From Erysipelotrichaceae bacterium (GTDB lineage: Bacteria > Bacillota_I > Bacilli_A > Erysipelotrichales > Coprobacillaceae), in the NCBI GenBank assembly GCA_018365815.1, contig JAGZJH010000005.1:18809-82808 (forward strand): DNA of 64,000 nucleotides. Reading direction: 5' to 3'. Each line of letters begins with the position of its first letter. Positions within the stretch are counted from its first letter, which is position 1. Below are positions 35,375 through 44,950 of the stretch, in pieces. The notes under the pieces are model-generated. The model had not been told where the DNA came from, did no database searches, and saw only the letters and a list, made by a program, of their open reading frames with translations. The position numbers and the translations under genes are program-made.

Positions 35375-36877
35375 TCACTCTTCTAATTGTGTAGCCCATA
35401 CGATTCCGGATAGAACGAATACTACATTTGGAAGAGCTACACCATTTCCCCACATCTTATATTCTGCAGAATCACTGTGAGGATTTTTTAGCCATTTTAT
35501 TATTTGATTATCTGATTTAGGTTTTGTACTTTTACCAATTGCTAATCGATGCGTTTCAAAAACATCTCTCCAAAAACTAATGTCTTCATCAGTTGGGTTT
35601 TCAGTTTCAAGATTCTTGCACCAAAAGTCTGGGAAACCTTGAAGCCTTGCACATTCTGTAGGAGTAAGTCTTCTTACGATATATTGAGGTTCGTTTACAA
35701 TCGGAGGGTCTTTATAGTCTGTAGCAACTAGAGTGTTCGCTTTTTCTTCTTCAGCCAATGTAAAAAAAGATGCCTTGCTTGAACTATAAACCGGATGAGC
35801 AACACCACTAGCTCCGGCTGCAACAATGGTAGGTTCAACTTCCTCTTCAACTTGAAAACTGAACTTTGCATTGTATCCTTGATTCATAGCAGGTCTTCCA
35901 ATTCCATATGAAACGACTGCAACACCACCTTGATTCCTATCAGGAGTAGTTCCTCCTGTATCAAGAGTTCTAGAAACATCCGTTTCATAAACATTGGCAC
36001 GAGCATTCTTTGTACCTTCCGAAGTTAATCTCACATCAAAGCTTTTCACATTCGAAACAACGAAAGGCTGATTATTTCCGCCTGTACCATAAGTTGAAAG
36101 TACAGTTGGTGCTATTTCTTCTAATTCTTTGAACCTAGTATCTTGGCCATGATTTTCAAACACTACGCTATTGCTTGCATCTTCAATGCTTGTTCTAGTA
36201 CCACAGGTAGTGTCTTTCCACGAAGAGATGCTCTTTTTAGAATACCCAGACAAGCCTTCTGACTCAAATAGTATTTTTCCTGCACTGAAACCTCCAAAAT
36301 CTGCGACAAGGTAGATACGTCTTCTTCTTTGGGGTACTCCCCAAAATTGAGCATCAAACACTCGCCAAGCGACTGAGAAATCATCTCCCATGATTTTTCC
36401 TGCACCCATCCACTTTGTAGGTTTAGGCACTGACAATGATTCATCTTTGATTTTGCAGATTTCTTCGATGACTGCTTTGAAGTCATCTCCTTTGTTGGAA
36501 CTAAATGCTCCTGGCACGTTTTCCCAAACGATAAATCTTGGTTTCTTTCCATTCGTTTTACACCTCATTTCTTTAATGATTCGTATTGCCTCATAGAATA
36601 GACTAGAGCGAGAACCACTTAGGCCATCTCTTTTTCCTGCAATACTCATATCCTGGCAAGGACTACCAAAGGTGATAATATCAACCGGTTCTATTTCTCC
36701 ACCATTCATTTTAGAAATGTCACCATAGTGTTTTACAAACGGCATCCTTTTTGTTGTTACTCGAATAGGAAAAGGCTCAATTTCCGATGCCCACAATGGG
36801 GTAATTCCGGAAATCAAGCCTCCGAGTGGAAATCCACCTGAACCATCAAATAAACTTCCTAGTGTTAATTTATTCAT
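35375..36877 (-). CDS. DNA (cytosine-5-)methyltransferase
   Basis: About 500 residues from the ATG at 36875-36877, which overlaps the end of the ParB-methylase gene. Motif I LGSLFDGSGGFPLGG, catalytic motif IV GSPCQDMSIAGKRDGL, motif VI ENVPGAFSSN, motif VIII RRRRIYLVADF and the C-terminal RLTPTECARLQGFPD are all present. It methylates cytosine C5, probably to protect phage DNA from host restriction. The middle (about 210-360) is the target-recognition region, T- and N-rich. Confidence 0.92.
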   Translation of the reverse strand: MNKLTLGSLFDGSGGFPLGGLISGITPLWASEIEPFPIRVTTKRMPFVKHYGDISKMNGGEIEPVDIITFGSPCQDMSIAGKRDGLSGSRSSLFYEAIRIIKEMRCKTNGKKPRFIVWENVPGAFSSNKGDDFKAVIEEICKIKDESLSVPKPTKWMGAGKIMGDDFSVAWRVFDAQFWGVPQRRRRIYLVADFGGFSAGKILFESEGLSGYSKKSISSWKDTTCGTRTSIEDASNSVVFENHGQDTRFKELEEIAPTVLSTYGTGGNNQPFVVSNVKSFDVRLTSEGTKNARANVYETDVSRTLDTGGTTPDRNQGGVAVVSYGIGRPAMNQGYNAKFSFQVEEEVEPTIVAAGASGVAHPVYSSSKASFFTLAEEEKANTLVATDYKDPPIVNEPQYIVRRLTPTECARLQGFPDFWCKNLETENPTDEDISFWRDVFETHRLAIGKSTKPKSDNQIIKWLKNPHSDSAEYKMWGNGVALPNVVFVLSGIVWATQLEE

Positions 36878-38147
36878 TTTTCTCATCACCATCCTCAACT
36901 TCTTTTACTAAAGCAGAGTATGGAATCTTCTCGCCATTTCTAATAACAAAGACATCACCACTATTACCTGTATCTTCCACAAATCTTCTAAGGATGACCG
37001 ATGCATATTTCTCATCAAGTTCCATCGTATAACAGATACGATTTGTCTTTTCACAGGTCATCAAAGTAGAACCACTGCCACCGAATGTATCAATGACAAT
37101 TGCATTTTCCTGACTTGAATTTCCAATGGGGTAAGCAAGCAAATCTAATGGCTTAGAAGTTGGATGATTTTGATTTTTCTTTGGCTTATCAAAATTCCAT
37201 ATTGTAGTTTGACTTCTTCCTGCATTCTTGCTCCAGTAGTGTTTTCCATTTTGAAGAAAGCCATAAAGCACTGGTTCGTGCTGCCACTGATAATCAGAAC
37301 GCCCTAAAACAAGTGAGTTCTTTACCCAAATACAACATCCGGACAAATGAAATCCGGCATCAATGAATGCTTTTCTAAAATTAAGTCCTTCAGTATCTGC
37401 ATGGAACACATATGCAGCACCACCTTTTTCCAAATGGTCTGCCATATTTTTAAATGCAGAAAGCAAAAATTCATAAAACTTATCACTTTTCATCTTGTCA
37501 TTTTTAATTGAAAGACCATCAGAACTTTCAAATGATACATTGTATGGTGGATCGGTTAAAACTAGGTTTGCTTTCTTTCCATCCATTAGAGTAGATACAT
37601 CTTCTTCGCTTGTAGCATCACCACACATAAGTCGGTGTCTGCCAACGCTCCAAATATCTCCTCGTTTGACAAACGCTGCTTTCTCTAGCGCCTCGGATAA
37701 ATCATAATCATCATCTTCCACATCAGAAGTATCATCTTTTCCAAATAACTCAGCTAGGTCATTTTCATCAAATCCGGTTAATGCAATATTAAAATCTTCC
37801 CCTTGTAAAGATTCAATCTCAATACGAAGTAATTCTTCATCCCAACCTGCATCCATAGCCATTCGGTTATCAGCTAAGATGTATGCTTTCTTTTGTGCCT
37901 CAGTTAAATAATCAACGAACACACATGGGACTTCTTTGATTCCTTCTTCTTTCGCAGCAAGAATTCTTCCATGACCTGCGATTACATTTAATTCTCTATC
38001 GATAATGACCGGATTGATAAAACCAAACTCACGAAGGGAAGAACGAAGTTTCATTACTTGTTCTGCAGAGTGGGTTCTTGCATTATTGACATAAGGAATA
38101 AGCTTTGAAACTTCTACAAGTTTCATCTCTGTTGTTGTTTTACCCAT
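36870..38147 (-). CDS. ParB-like domain fused to an N6-adenine/N4-cytosine methyltransferase
   Basis: 425 residues. The ParB/sulfiredoxin-like domain (1-110) has NNARTHSAEQVMKLRSSLRE and the motif VIAGHGRILAAK. The methylase (about 165-400) has TDPPYNVSF (motif IV) before FGGSGSTLMTCEKT (motif I), the beta-class order. It is common in Bacillota phages next to terminase genes. It probably marks phage DNA and uses SAM that could come from the adjacent MetK. It precedes the cytosine methylase with overlap. Confidence 0.9.
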   Translation of the reverse strand: MGKTTTEMKLVEVSKLIPYVNNARTHSAEQVMKLRSSLREFGFINPVIIDRELNVIAGHGRILAAKEEGIKEVPCVFVDYLTEAQKKAYILADNRMAMDAGWDEELLRIEIESLQGEDFNIALTGFDENDLAELFGKDDTSDVEDDDYDLSEALEKAAFVKRGDIWSVGRHRLMCGDATSEEDVSTLMDGKKANLVLTDPPYNVSFESSDGLSIKNDKMKSDKFYEFLLSAFKNMADHLEKGGAAYVFHADTEGLNFRKAFIDAGFHLSGCCIWVKNSLVLGRSDYQWQHEPVLYGFLQNGKHYWSKNAGRSQTTIWNFDKPKKNQNHPTSKPLDLLAYPIGNSSQENAIVIDTFGGSGSTLMTCEKTNRICYTMELDEKYASVILRRFVEDTGNSGDVFVIRNGEKIPYSALVKEVEDGDEKNE

Positions 38148-38156
38148 AGCTACCTC

Positions 38157-38939
38157 CTAAAAAAGACCCCATTCTGCAAATTTCTCAAAACCACCGACAG
38201 AGTGAATATACTCTCTTGCGATTTCAACAATTTCACTGTATGGTTTTCCATCAATCGTATCATCACCAATTGCACAAACAAGATTTACTGTTTTTCCTGT
38301 TTCTTGTGCCTTTAAGAATGCGTAGATATTTACAGATACATCTGCTTTTGATAAATCTTTACCATGAAGACCTCCACCTGTAACTGAATCACCCATATCA
38401 GAACCAAGTTTTCTATTAGTTGCACCTGTATCAACATCCGTGCCACCGGTCCAATCACCTATAGGATTAATTTCAGCACTAGGATATGTAGATTTTAAAT
38501 CTGTAGTTTTTGCATTACTTTGGCAAATGATAAGTCTGCTCTCATCAAGAATGTACTTTCCATCATATGGGTAAGCCTCATAGATTTCATTTGTGATAAC
38601 GGACAACATTTTTTGTTCAGATGTTAAAGGTACTCCTTTGAAGATTCCGTTATCCCCACATTTGATCTTTTCTTCTTGGTTCTTAGCAAGATGTGTATCT
38701 TGAGGAACAATCACTATATCGGGAGTAACATTCCCTGCAATACGAGTAATTGCACCTTCAATATCTTTTTCATCAAGAGTAGCTGATGTTTCAATAATCG
38801 CATGGCACACACCATGTCCGATTAAGACTTCTACAGCAATCTTTGGATTTTCTTCTTTTCCATATGCTAAATCTACAATCGCTCCGGCAATTCTATCTGC
38901 GATTTTATCCGGATGTTTTGGATTTACTTTTTCAATCAT
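38157..38939 (-). CDS. metK: Phage S-adenosylmethionine synthetase, short form
   Basis: 260 residues, against about 390 for cellular MetK. The ATP-site motif NPKHPDKIADRIAGAIVD (cell form EGHPDK) is at the start. KCGDNGIFKG and the glycine-rich GATNRKLGSDMGDSVTGGGL with HGKDLSKADVS follow, so the three-domain core is kept while loops are shortened. It makes SAM from methionine and ATP. It sits between terS and two DNA methylases, 9 bases before the ParB-methylase, so it likely boosts cofactor for phage DNA methylation. The short form is known from phages; activity here is inferred. Confidence 0.85.
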   Translation of the reverse strand: MIEKVNPKHPDKIADRIAGAIVDLAYGKEENPKIAVEVLIGHGVCHAIIETSATLDEKDIEGAITRIAGNVTPDIVIVPQDTHLAKNQEEKIKCGDNGIFKGVPLTSEQKMLSVITNEIYEAYPYDGKYILDESRLIICQSNAKTTDLKSTYPSAEINPIGDWTGGTDVDTGATNRKLGSDMGDSVTGGGLHGKDLSKADVSVNIYAFLKAQETGKTVNLVCAIGDDTIDGKPYSEIVEIAREYIHSVGGFEKFAEWGLF

Positions 38940-38941
38940 AT

Positions 38942-39493
38942 CTATCTTCCTTCCCTTGCTCTTAATAAGCGTTCCATCAAATCATTTTGTGGTGCAGCAT
39001 CATCATAATCTGTGCTGCAGTTTTCTTTTACAATCTGAAATATTTCATTCCACAGCCTTACAGCTTGGTTCATATAATTAATACCAATGTTAATAAATGG
39101 AGATGGTATAGGTTTGCCTGTTGTTGGATGCTTGGAAAGAAAACCTAGTTTATTAGTCATCTCTTCGCACTGAATCCAACGAGCAGAACACATCGCATAT
39201 CTCTCTAATAACTGAGGAGATACTTTTGATGCACATCCTATCTTTTTAAGCCATCTCCATGTTTCTTCATAAATATCTGATGCTTGAAGTTCTTCTCCGT
39301 CTCTTTGTTTTGCAGACAAGAAATCATGCGGCTTTGGCATCTCCACACCTTCAACATCCGGTATATCTAAAATTTCTAATTTTCTACCACCGGGATTTCC
39401 ACTGTTTGCTTTATCTTTTACAGCTGATTTTTTACGACCTGCACCCGGTCTTGCACCACCACGGCCGCCTATATTATTTGATTTTGTAGGCAC
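38942..39493 (-). CDS. Terminase small subunit, P27 family
   Basis: 183 residues. It has a glycine/arginine-rich start (GGRGGARPGAGRKKS), then ETWRWLKKIGCASKVSPQLL and the helical block YAMCSARWIQCEEMTNKLGF, typical of P27-type small terminases that recognise packaging sites. It is separated from terL by the SAM synthetase, the two methylases and six small genes. Confidence 0.85.
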   Translation of the reverse strand: MPTKSNNIGGRGGARPGAGRKKSAVKDKANSGNPGGRKLEILDIPDVEGVEMPKPHDFLSAKQRDGEELQASDIYEETWRWLKKIGCASKVSPQLLERYAMCSARWIQCEEMTNKLGFLSKHPTTGKPIPSPFINIGINYMNQAVRLWNEIFQIVKENCSTDYDDAAPQNDLMERLLRAREGR

Positions 39494-39596
39494 GTCTCGT
39501 CATCCTCCTTTAATTACCCTTTTGAATACGCTTTTTTTACACAGAAGACCCCACGCCGTTCCACGGTAATCTCATTTGTATAGATTTTGACCGCCC

Positions 39597-39989
39597 CTAG
39601 GCTTTGTCTTCATATTCATAAATTCTATGTTTTTTGCCATTTTGATAATCTCCACGCTCTCCATGAATTTTTGCATGACATGATTTACAAAGTGATATGA
39701 GATTACTTCTATCATGCGTTCCACCTTCAGCAAGCGGTAACTTATGATGAACCTCATCTACCGGAACAATGATTCCTTTTTCAAAACACAATTCACAAAA
39801 CGGATGCTCTTTAACATACTTATCACGGATTCGTTTCCATGCTCGTCCATACCTACGGCGTACAGCTTTATCCCTGCCATACTTCTCGTAAGCTTTATTC
39901 ATTTCCTTTTCGTGTTCCTCGCAGTATCTTCCTTCGGTTAAATTAGGACAACCGGGATAGCCACAGGGTTTCTTCGGTTTTCTTGGCAA
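39597..39989 (-). CDS. HNH endonuclease beside the terminase genes
   Basis: 130 residues from a TTG start at 39987-39989, chosen because AAAGGAGGTG lies 6 bases upstream; a longer frame would read through that site. Zinc-binding CGYPGCPNL...YCEEH precedes the HNH core CELCFEKG, VDEVHHKLPLAEGGTHDRSN, LCKSCHAKIH. HNH proteins next to terminase genes assist DNA cleavage during packaging in HK97-type phages. Confidence 0.88.
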   Translation of the reverse strand: MPRKPKKPCGYPGCPNLTEGRYCEEHEKEMNKAYEKYGRDKAVRRRYGRAWKRIRDKYVKEHPFCELCFEKGIIVPVDEVHHKLPLAEGGTHDRSNLISLCKSCHAKIHGERGDYQNGKKHRIYEYEDKA

Positions 39990-40056
39990 GTTCGCACCTC
40001 CTTTTTTAATTGTTTTTATTGTGTTGTTGTATTGGGCTAAAACAACTAGACAATAA

Positions 40057-40090
40057 GAAAAGCCCTTGAAGGATTGCTCCAACAAAGGCT
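40057..40090 (-). terminator. Terminator at the end of the early/replication operon
   Basis: AGCCTTTG pairs with CAAGGGCT (40083-40090 with 40061-40068, one G-U pair), followed on the minus strand by TTTTC. It lies past the DUF1492-like gene and marks the early-late boundary. Confidence 0.6.
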
Positions 40091-40145
40091 CTTTGCTTTT
40101 TTATATATTTTTCTACAATACCATTTTACTACTTTCGCTTAGGAA

Positions 40146-40580
40146 CTAACAGTGGCCTGAGGGTGAACTAGGGTGGCTTCTTTCAAAATGCTCTAAAGCT
40201 CTAGCATGAACACGCTTTATCCATCTATGCGAATAGTTCATTTCTCTTGCAATGTCCTCAATCTTCATAAGCTTAGAATATCTATACCTAAGTACCAATT
40301 CTTCTATTGGATCTTCCATACCATCAATTGCCACATCTACTTCATGTTTTAAATACTCTAGCTTTGCATAATCATTTATGAGTTCTTCTTCTAGAACATT
40401 TATTTTCTCAAGATACCTTTCAAAAGGTGCTTTAGTATTTCTTGTAGCTGCGTAATGTGGTTCAAAACTTGGTGATGCCGGACAACTTGCAAGTTCTCGA
40501 TAACACTGTATTCTCTTCTCTTTTATTTTAATTAGCCTTTGTAGTTCAAACGGTTGATTTAAAAATTCTTTTGCTGTCAT
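40146..40580 (-). CDS. Sigma-factor-like late regulator (DUF1492 / ArpU-RinA type)
   Basis: 144 residues from the ATG at 40578-40580 (ribosome site GGAGGTG). The N-terminal coiled coil (about 5-90) is followed by DPIEELVLRYRYSKLMKIED and IAREMNYSHRWIKRVHARAL, a sigma-70 region 4-like helix-turn-helix. Such proteins end the early operon of Gram-positive phages and switch on late genes (HNH, terminase, head). The position fits exactly. Confidence 0.82.
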   Translation of the reverse strand: MTAKEFLNQPFELQRLIKIKEKRIQCYRELASCPASPSFEPHYAATRNTKAPFERYLEKINVLEEELINDYAKLEYLKHEVDVAIDGMEDPIEELVLRYRYSKLMKIEDIAREMNYSHRWIKRVHARALEHFERSHPSSPSGHC

Positions 40581-40633
40581 ATCTGACACCTCCGATTTTT
40601 CTTTCCCTCGGATTGTCAATTTTTGTCTTTGAT

Positions 40634-41974
40634 TTACAATTTTGCTTTTACAGCATCGATTAAACTGCTTTGAGTTTTATCTTTTCGTTTTAATGCTTTC
40701 ATGATATCTTCGTCAATCGTATCTTTGGTAACAATGTGATGAATAACAACTGTGTCATTTTGACCTTGTCGATATAACCTTGCATTGGTTTGCTGATAAA
40801 GTTCTAAGCTCCAAGTAAGACCAAACCAAACAAGTGTAGAACCTCCGCTTTGAAGATTTAAGCCATGACCTGCACTTGCCGGATGAATAACTGCTACAGG
40901 GATTTTTCCATCGTTCCAATCCTTGATGTCGTTAGAGGTTTTGATTTCACGAACTTCAAATCTTTCTTTTATGCGTTCTAGATCATGTTTAAACCAATAA
41001 GCTACAAGTAGAGGTTTTCCATTTGCACTCTCAATCAAGTCCTCAAGTGCATCTAACTTTCTATCATGAATTGTTACAAATTCTTTATCCTCAAGATAGA
41101 TTGCACCATTCGCCATTTGCGATAATTTATTAGAAAGCGATGCTGCATTGGCTGCTGTAATCTCTCCATCCGGAATAGAAAGTACAAGTTCTTTTTTCAA
41201 GGTTGTATAACTTTTCTTTTCCTTTTCTGAGATTTGTACCACTGTTTCACATTCAATTAATTCTGGCATTTTTAAATGGTCAGTAGCTTTCATTGAAATT
41301 GTTATGTCAGATATTTTTTCATAAATTATCTTTTCTGCAGAAGGAAGAGGCTTATAGCTATAAACAATAGGACCATTCATTTTATCGGGTGTAAAATATG
41401 CATTTCTATACTGTCCAACAAATCTTCCAAGTCTTACTCCCATATCTAAGATTTTGAATTCTGCAAACAGATCCATAAGTCCGTTACTTGATGGTGTTCC
41501 TGTAAGTCCAATTATTCTTCTTATCTTAGGTCTAACCTTCATCAATGACTTAAATCGTTTAGAACTATAATTCTTAAAAGAAGAAAGTTCATCGATAACA
41601 ACCATATCAAAGTCAAATGGAAGTTTACTTTTCTCTACAAGCCAAGGAATATTCTCTCGATTGATAATATAGATATCTGCGTTTTCTTTTAATGCGGATA
41701 TTCTTTCTTTTTCTGTACCTACAACCACTGAATATTTAATATTAGAAAGATGGCTCCATTTTTCAATTTCTTCTGGCCATGTGTTCTTAGCCACTCGAAG
41801 AGGTGCTATCACCAAAACTCGATGTGCATCAAAATAATCAAATAAGAGATTATTGATAGCTGTCAAAGTAATGCTTGTTTTTCCAAGTCCCATATCAAGT
41901 AGTAATGCTGCTATTGAATTTCTTTCGATAAAGTCAGTCGCATATTTTTGATAGCTATGTGGCTCGTATTTCAT
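40634..41974 (-). CDS. SNF2-family DNA helicase/translocase
   Basis: 446 residues from the ATG at 41972-41974 (ribosome site GGAGGTG). Walker A is LLLDMGLGKTS (about 24-34), then IDELSSFKN as the DEAD-like box, GLTGTPSSNGL as motif III, and GHGLNLQSGG plus NARLYRQGQNDTV in the second RecA domain. It is found next to VRR-NUC in many phages, probably in replication or recombination. Confidence 0.9.
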   Translation of the reverse strand: MKYEPHSYQKYATDFIERNSIAALLLDMGLGKTSITLTAINNLLFDYFDAHRVLVIAPLRVAKNTWPEEIEKWSHLSNIKYSVVVGTEKERISALKENADIYIINRENIPWLVEKSKLPFDFDMVVIDELSSFKNYSSKRFKSLMKVRPKIRRIIGLTGTPSSNGLMDLFAEFKILDMGVRLGRFVGQYRNAYFTPDKMNGPIVYSYKPLPSAEKIIYEKISDITISMKATDHLKMPELIECETVVQISEKEKKSYTTLKKELVLSIPDGEITAANAASLSNKLSQMANGAIYLEDKEFVTIHDRKLDALEDLIESANGKPLLVAYWFKHDLERIKERFEVREIKTSNDIKDWNDGKIPVAVIHPASAGHGLNLQSGGSTLVWFGLTWSLELYQQTNARLYRQGQNDTVVIHHIVTKDTIDEDIMKALKRKDKTQSSLIDAVKAKL

Positions 41975-42236
41975 CGATAACACCTCCAATTTGCTCCATC
42001 CCATCAATGACATAAATTCGAAAGCCAAGCCCCATCAATAATTTATGCCTAACCACTTGCAAAGGCCTCGGTTTTTTATTTGGTGCTTTCAGTTCCACAA
42101 AAGCAAACTTGCCTTTTGGTAGAAGAACTATTCTATCCGGCATTCCTGAAAAACCAGGAGATACGAATTTAGGACAAATGCCACCATGCTTTTTTACAGT
42201 ATCTACAAGTTTTTGTTCTATTTCTTTTTCTCGCAT
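41955..42236 (-). CDS. VRR-NUC nuclease
   Basis: 93 residues from the ATG at 42234-42236 (ribosome site GGAGGT). The short PD-(D/E)XK domain shows GGICPKFVSPGFSGMPDRIV (catalytic D), KFAFVELKAPNKKP (E-x-K) and RHKLLMGLGF. Such stand-alone VRR-NUC proteins resolve branched DNA. It overlaps the helicase gene by 20 bases. Confidence 0.9.
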   Translation of the reverse strand: MREKEIEQKLVDTVKKHGGICPKFVSPGFSGMPDRIVLLPKGKFAFVELKAPNKKPRPLQVVRHKLLMGLGFRIYVIDGMEQIGGVIDEIRAT

Positions 42237-42258
42237 AAATACCTCCAAAATCTATAAT

Positions 42259-42363
42259 GGTGGAGGTCGATGAAGTCGTTTCTAAAACTTTATATAGAGT
42301 GATTTTTTACTAAAAATTCTGCCCTAAAGGGGTTTTATATAATAGACCTCCACGACCTCCACC
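42259..42363. repeat. Inverted repeat and direct repeats between primase and VRR-NUC genes
   Basis: A perfect 11-bp inverted repeat, GGTGGAGGTCG (42259-42269) and CGACCTCCACC (42353-42363), spans 105 bases. The right arm adds a tandem GACCTCCAC copy. Inside are AT-rich DNA, AGAGTGAT, and a small hairpin CCCTAAAGGG (42322-42331). This is the only sizeable non-coding gap in the replication block. Confidence 0.6.
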
Positions 42364-42365
42364 TT

Positions 42366-44606
42366 CTAATCTAGAAAGTCCGATTTCAAACGAATTCCAA
42401 GCACAAAATTGCATCCCTTCGTTTTCTTTCTTTTAAACCCTGCATTTTCTATTCCTGTATAAAAATCGGTAGTACTTCTTGTATACTCTCCGGTTCTTGC
42501 ACAATAAGAACGATACTCCTGATAAAATTCTCCCGACTTTTGTTGATAGGAATCATCTACTTCGCAGCACTCCTCAATAAAACTAGAAAGCCAGTCATTG
42601 TTTTCACGATATTTATTGATGGCATCTTCAACAACCTTAGGATTTTTAATCTTAAAGTTATTTTTGATAGCCTTTTGTGCTCCATCAATAATCCATGAAA
42701 GAACAGCACCGCCTGCGTTTTCATAAAGATAATCAGCATAATTTTTCTTATCGCCACTACCGGTAATCTTTGCATTAAAAGGAATAACAATAAGTCTACG
42801 CCAAGTGCCATCATCATTTGCTCCTACCTTTGGAAGATGATTTGTATATAAAACTAGCGTGTGAGTTGGCACATATTTAAATGGATCCTTATATTTCTTT
42901 TCTGCTGAAACCTCATCCGTAGAACAAAGCTGCTTAACGATTGATGTATTTAGACGCATTCCTTCTTCTAGTTCTGCTGCTACAACTAATCGTTTACCTT
43001 TAAGTTCTGCCATTTCCGGTCTGACATTTCGTTTACAACCAACAGTCAATGCATCTGCAGAAATAGCACCACTATAAGTTCCAAGCACTCGTGCTATGGT
43101 ATTCCAAAACGTACTTTTACCATTACTGCCTTCACCATAAGCAATTACAAGTGCCTCAACATAAACCTTTCCGATAGCAGAGAGACCTACGATTTGTTGT
43201 ACATAATCAATAAGTTCCTTATCTTTACAGAAGAAATTTTCTAAAGCATCAAGCCATAAATTCATGCCCACATCATTTGGAGAAATTGCTGTCACCTTTG
43301 TGATGAAGTCCTCCGCTTGATGATCTTTACTACTTCCATCTCTTAAATCATAAGTACCACCAGGAGTATTTAACAGAAACTCCTGAACATCAAAATCTGT
43401 AATTTCCTTAAGTAGCATTGGCTTAGCAGCTTGCAATGCGGAAGTTACGTATTTCATATCTCTTCTTTTCATAACGAATGCGTTATATTTTGATGCCATC
43501 ATAAATTCCTTGAACGCTCTTTCACTGTTTTCATCAATTGCTTTTTCAAGAGTTTTTCCTCCTGCCATAATGATTTCTTTATCTATTCCGGCATCAAGAA
43601 GTGATTTCTTAGCTTTTTCTACTGCTGCCAATGACTCATTTAGTTGTTTATCTAAAAACTCTTCACAAGCACCAACAGCAAGTTGCTTTGATTCTGACCA
43701 ATGCGTACCGTCATATCTTAAATAATCGGTCGAGTCTGTATAAGCAAGTTCGCCTTTATATTCACGAGCAAGCACCTTAGCTTGTCCAATATCTGAATAA
43801 TCATCTGGTTTTAAGCTGTATCCTTTTTCAAAATCTTCTGGAGCAATATATCCTTCTTGTGCTTGCACCTTTTTACCAAATTTAATGGCACTGCTCCAAA
43901 TCAAAGAGAGTTCATTATCTTCTAATGGTGGATTACATAGTTTAGCTTTTTCAAGATAGATTTCATGTGCTTTATCTGTATTCCCATATCTCTTAATCAA
44001 GCGTCCGGCAATATGGCTCATTGTACTGTTACGAGAACCCTCACCGATACTTTGAGTAGCATTATCAAACTCTTCAAAATCCAACTCATCTAAAAAATCC
44101 ACAATCGACCTAGTTCCTTCATGCCAAATGATATCTGTTGGTGTATGACCAAAAATAAACCTTGCGGCATCAAGTGCATTATCATCAAAGAAAGTCAGAA
44201 CTTCCTGTAATCTCTCTTTGATACCTGCACATTCTTCAGCTACAGTAATTGGCTCATGTGGAAAGTAGATATGATGTCTTGGTCTTGCTGATTTATTACC
44301 TTTATCCTTACCATCGCTCCTACTCGGTACTACGATATAACTGACATCAGGAAATAAATCTTCATACATCTTTGGATAAATCCAATCTTTAGAATCATCA
44401 CTATGGTCGTTGTCACAGTCCATGACCTCTACATCAGAGGAAATGAAATCATCAACACTTCGATGACAATTCTTAAACTCACCACATACATGATCTCTAG
44501 CAATGGCAGCAAGCATATCGTCCTTATTACTGATTTCAGATTTATTTGGATAAAGAGAATTCGCTGGATTACCGACACAATTCGCAGTATAAATAGTAAA
44601 TTTCAT
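42366..44606 (-). CDS. Phage primase-helicase (PriCT / D5 family)
   Basis: 746 residues. The N-terminal 200 residues are primase-like (VEVMDCDNDHSDD, ARPRHHIYF, DALDAARFIFGHTP). A PriCT-like helical linker follows, then a D5-type helicase with Walker A YGEGSNGKSTFWN (about 487-499), GKRLVVAAELEEG as Walker B region and TLVLYTNHLPKV as sensor. It should prime and unwind phage DNA at the origin. Confidence 0.9.
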   Translation of the reverse strand: MKFTIYTANCVGNPANSLYPNKSEISNKDDMLAAIARDHVCGEFKNCHRSVDDFISSDVEVMDCDNDHSDDSKDWIYPKMYEDLFPDVSYIVVPSRSDGKDKGNKSARPRHHIYFPHEPITVAEECAGIKERLQEVLTFFDDNALDAARFIFGHTPTDIIWHEGTRSIVDFLDELDFEEFDNATQSIGEGSRNSTMSHIAGRLIKRYGNTDKAHEIYLEKAKLCNPPLEDNELSLIWSSAIKFGKKVQAQEGYIAPEDFEKGYSLKPDDYSDIGQAKVLAREYKGELAYTDSTDYLRYDGTHWSESKQLAVGACEEFLDKQLNESLAAVEKAKKSLLDAGIDKEIIMAGGKTLEKAIDENSERAFKEFMMASKYNAFVMKRRDMKYVTSALQAAKPMLLKEITDFDVQEFLLNTPGGTYDLRDGSSKDHQAEDFITKVTAISPNDVGMNLWLDALENFFCKDKELIDYVQQIVGLSAIGKVYVEALVIAYGEGSNGKSTFWNTIARVLGTYSGAISADALTVGCKRNVRPEMAELKGKRLVVAAELEEGMRLNTSIVKQLCSTDEVSAEKKYKDPFKYVPTHTLVLYTNHLPKVGANDDGTWRRLIVIPFNAKITGSGDKKNYADYLYENAGGAVLSWIIDGAQKAIKNNFKIKNPKVVEDAINKYRENNDWLSSFIEECCEVDDSYQQKSGEFYQEYRSYCARTGEYTRSTTDFYTGIENAGFKRKKTKGCNFVLGIRLKSDFLD

Positions 44607-44950
44607 TATGCTTGCTCCTCCATTTCTTCAGAAAAATATCTGATTCTCATTTTTCTTCTTTTAGCAATATCAATTTCTCTTTGCATTCCATCAGAGAATT
44701 CTTTGCCAAATACCCATAGTTCTCTGCATTTACCTAAAAGTACATAGTTAATCGTATGGACAGCTAAGTATCTTTCATTCGGATCATTGTCATTCATAAA
44801 CTGTGGGTATAAAAGGTGGGGAGCAATAGGAATTGTCATATAATCAATTGCAAATCGACAGTACTTACGAGCATTTTCTACATTTGTTTTTATATCCCCA
44901 CGATACTTACTACAGATGTAAACAAGCGGTCTATATTCCTTATTAGTCAT
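44606..44950 (-). CDS. DUF4406-like (nucleoside deoxyribosyltransferase fold) protein
   Basis: 114 residues. PLVYICSKYRGDIKTNVENA, then IDYMTIPIAPHLLYPQFM, KCRELWVFGKEFSDGMQREI form the nucleoside 2-deoxyribosyltransferase-like pattern of DUF4406/DUF7768. It may act on nucleotides during phage replication. Its end overlaps the primase start (ATGA) and its start overlaps the antirepressor gene end by 8 bases. Confidence 0.78.
   Translation of the reverse strand: MTNKEYRPLVYICSKYRGDIKTNVENARKYCRFAIDYMTIPIAPHLLYPQFMNDNDPNERYLAVHTINYVLLGKCRELWVFGKEFSDGMQREIDIAKRRKMRIRYFSEEMEEQA

Noticed and set aside
42281..42310. Fourth copy of the AGAGTGATATAT promoter motif
   Set aside because: Only AGAGTGAT is shared, it is on the opposite strand, and the upstream TTGCTA element is absent.
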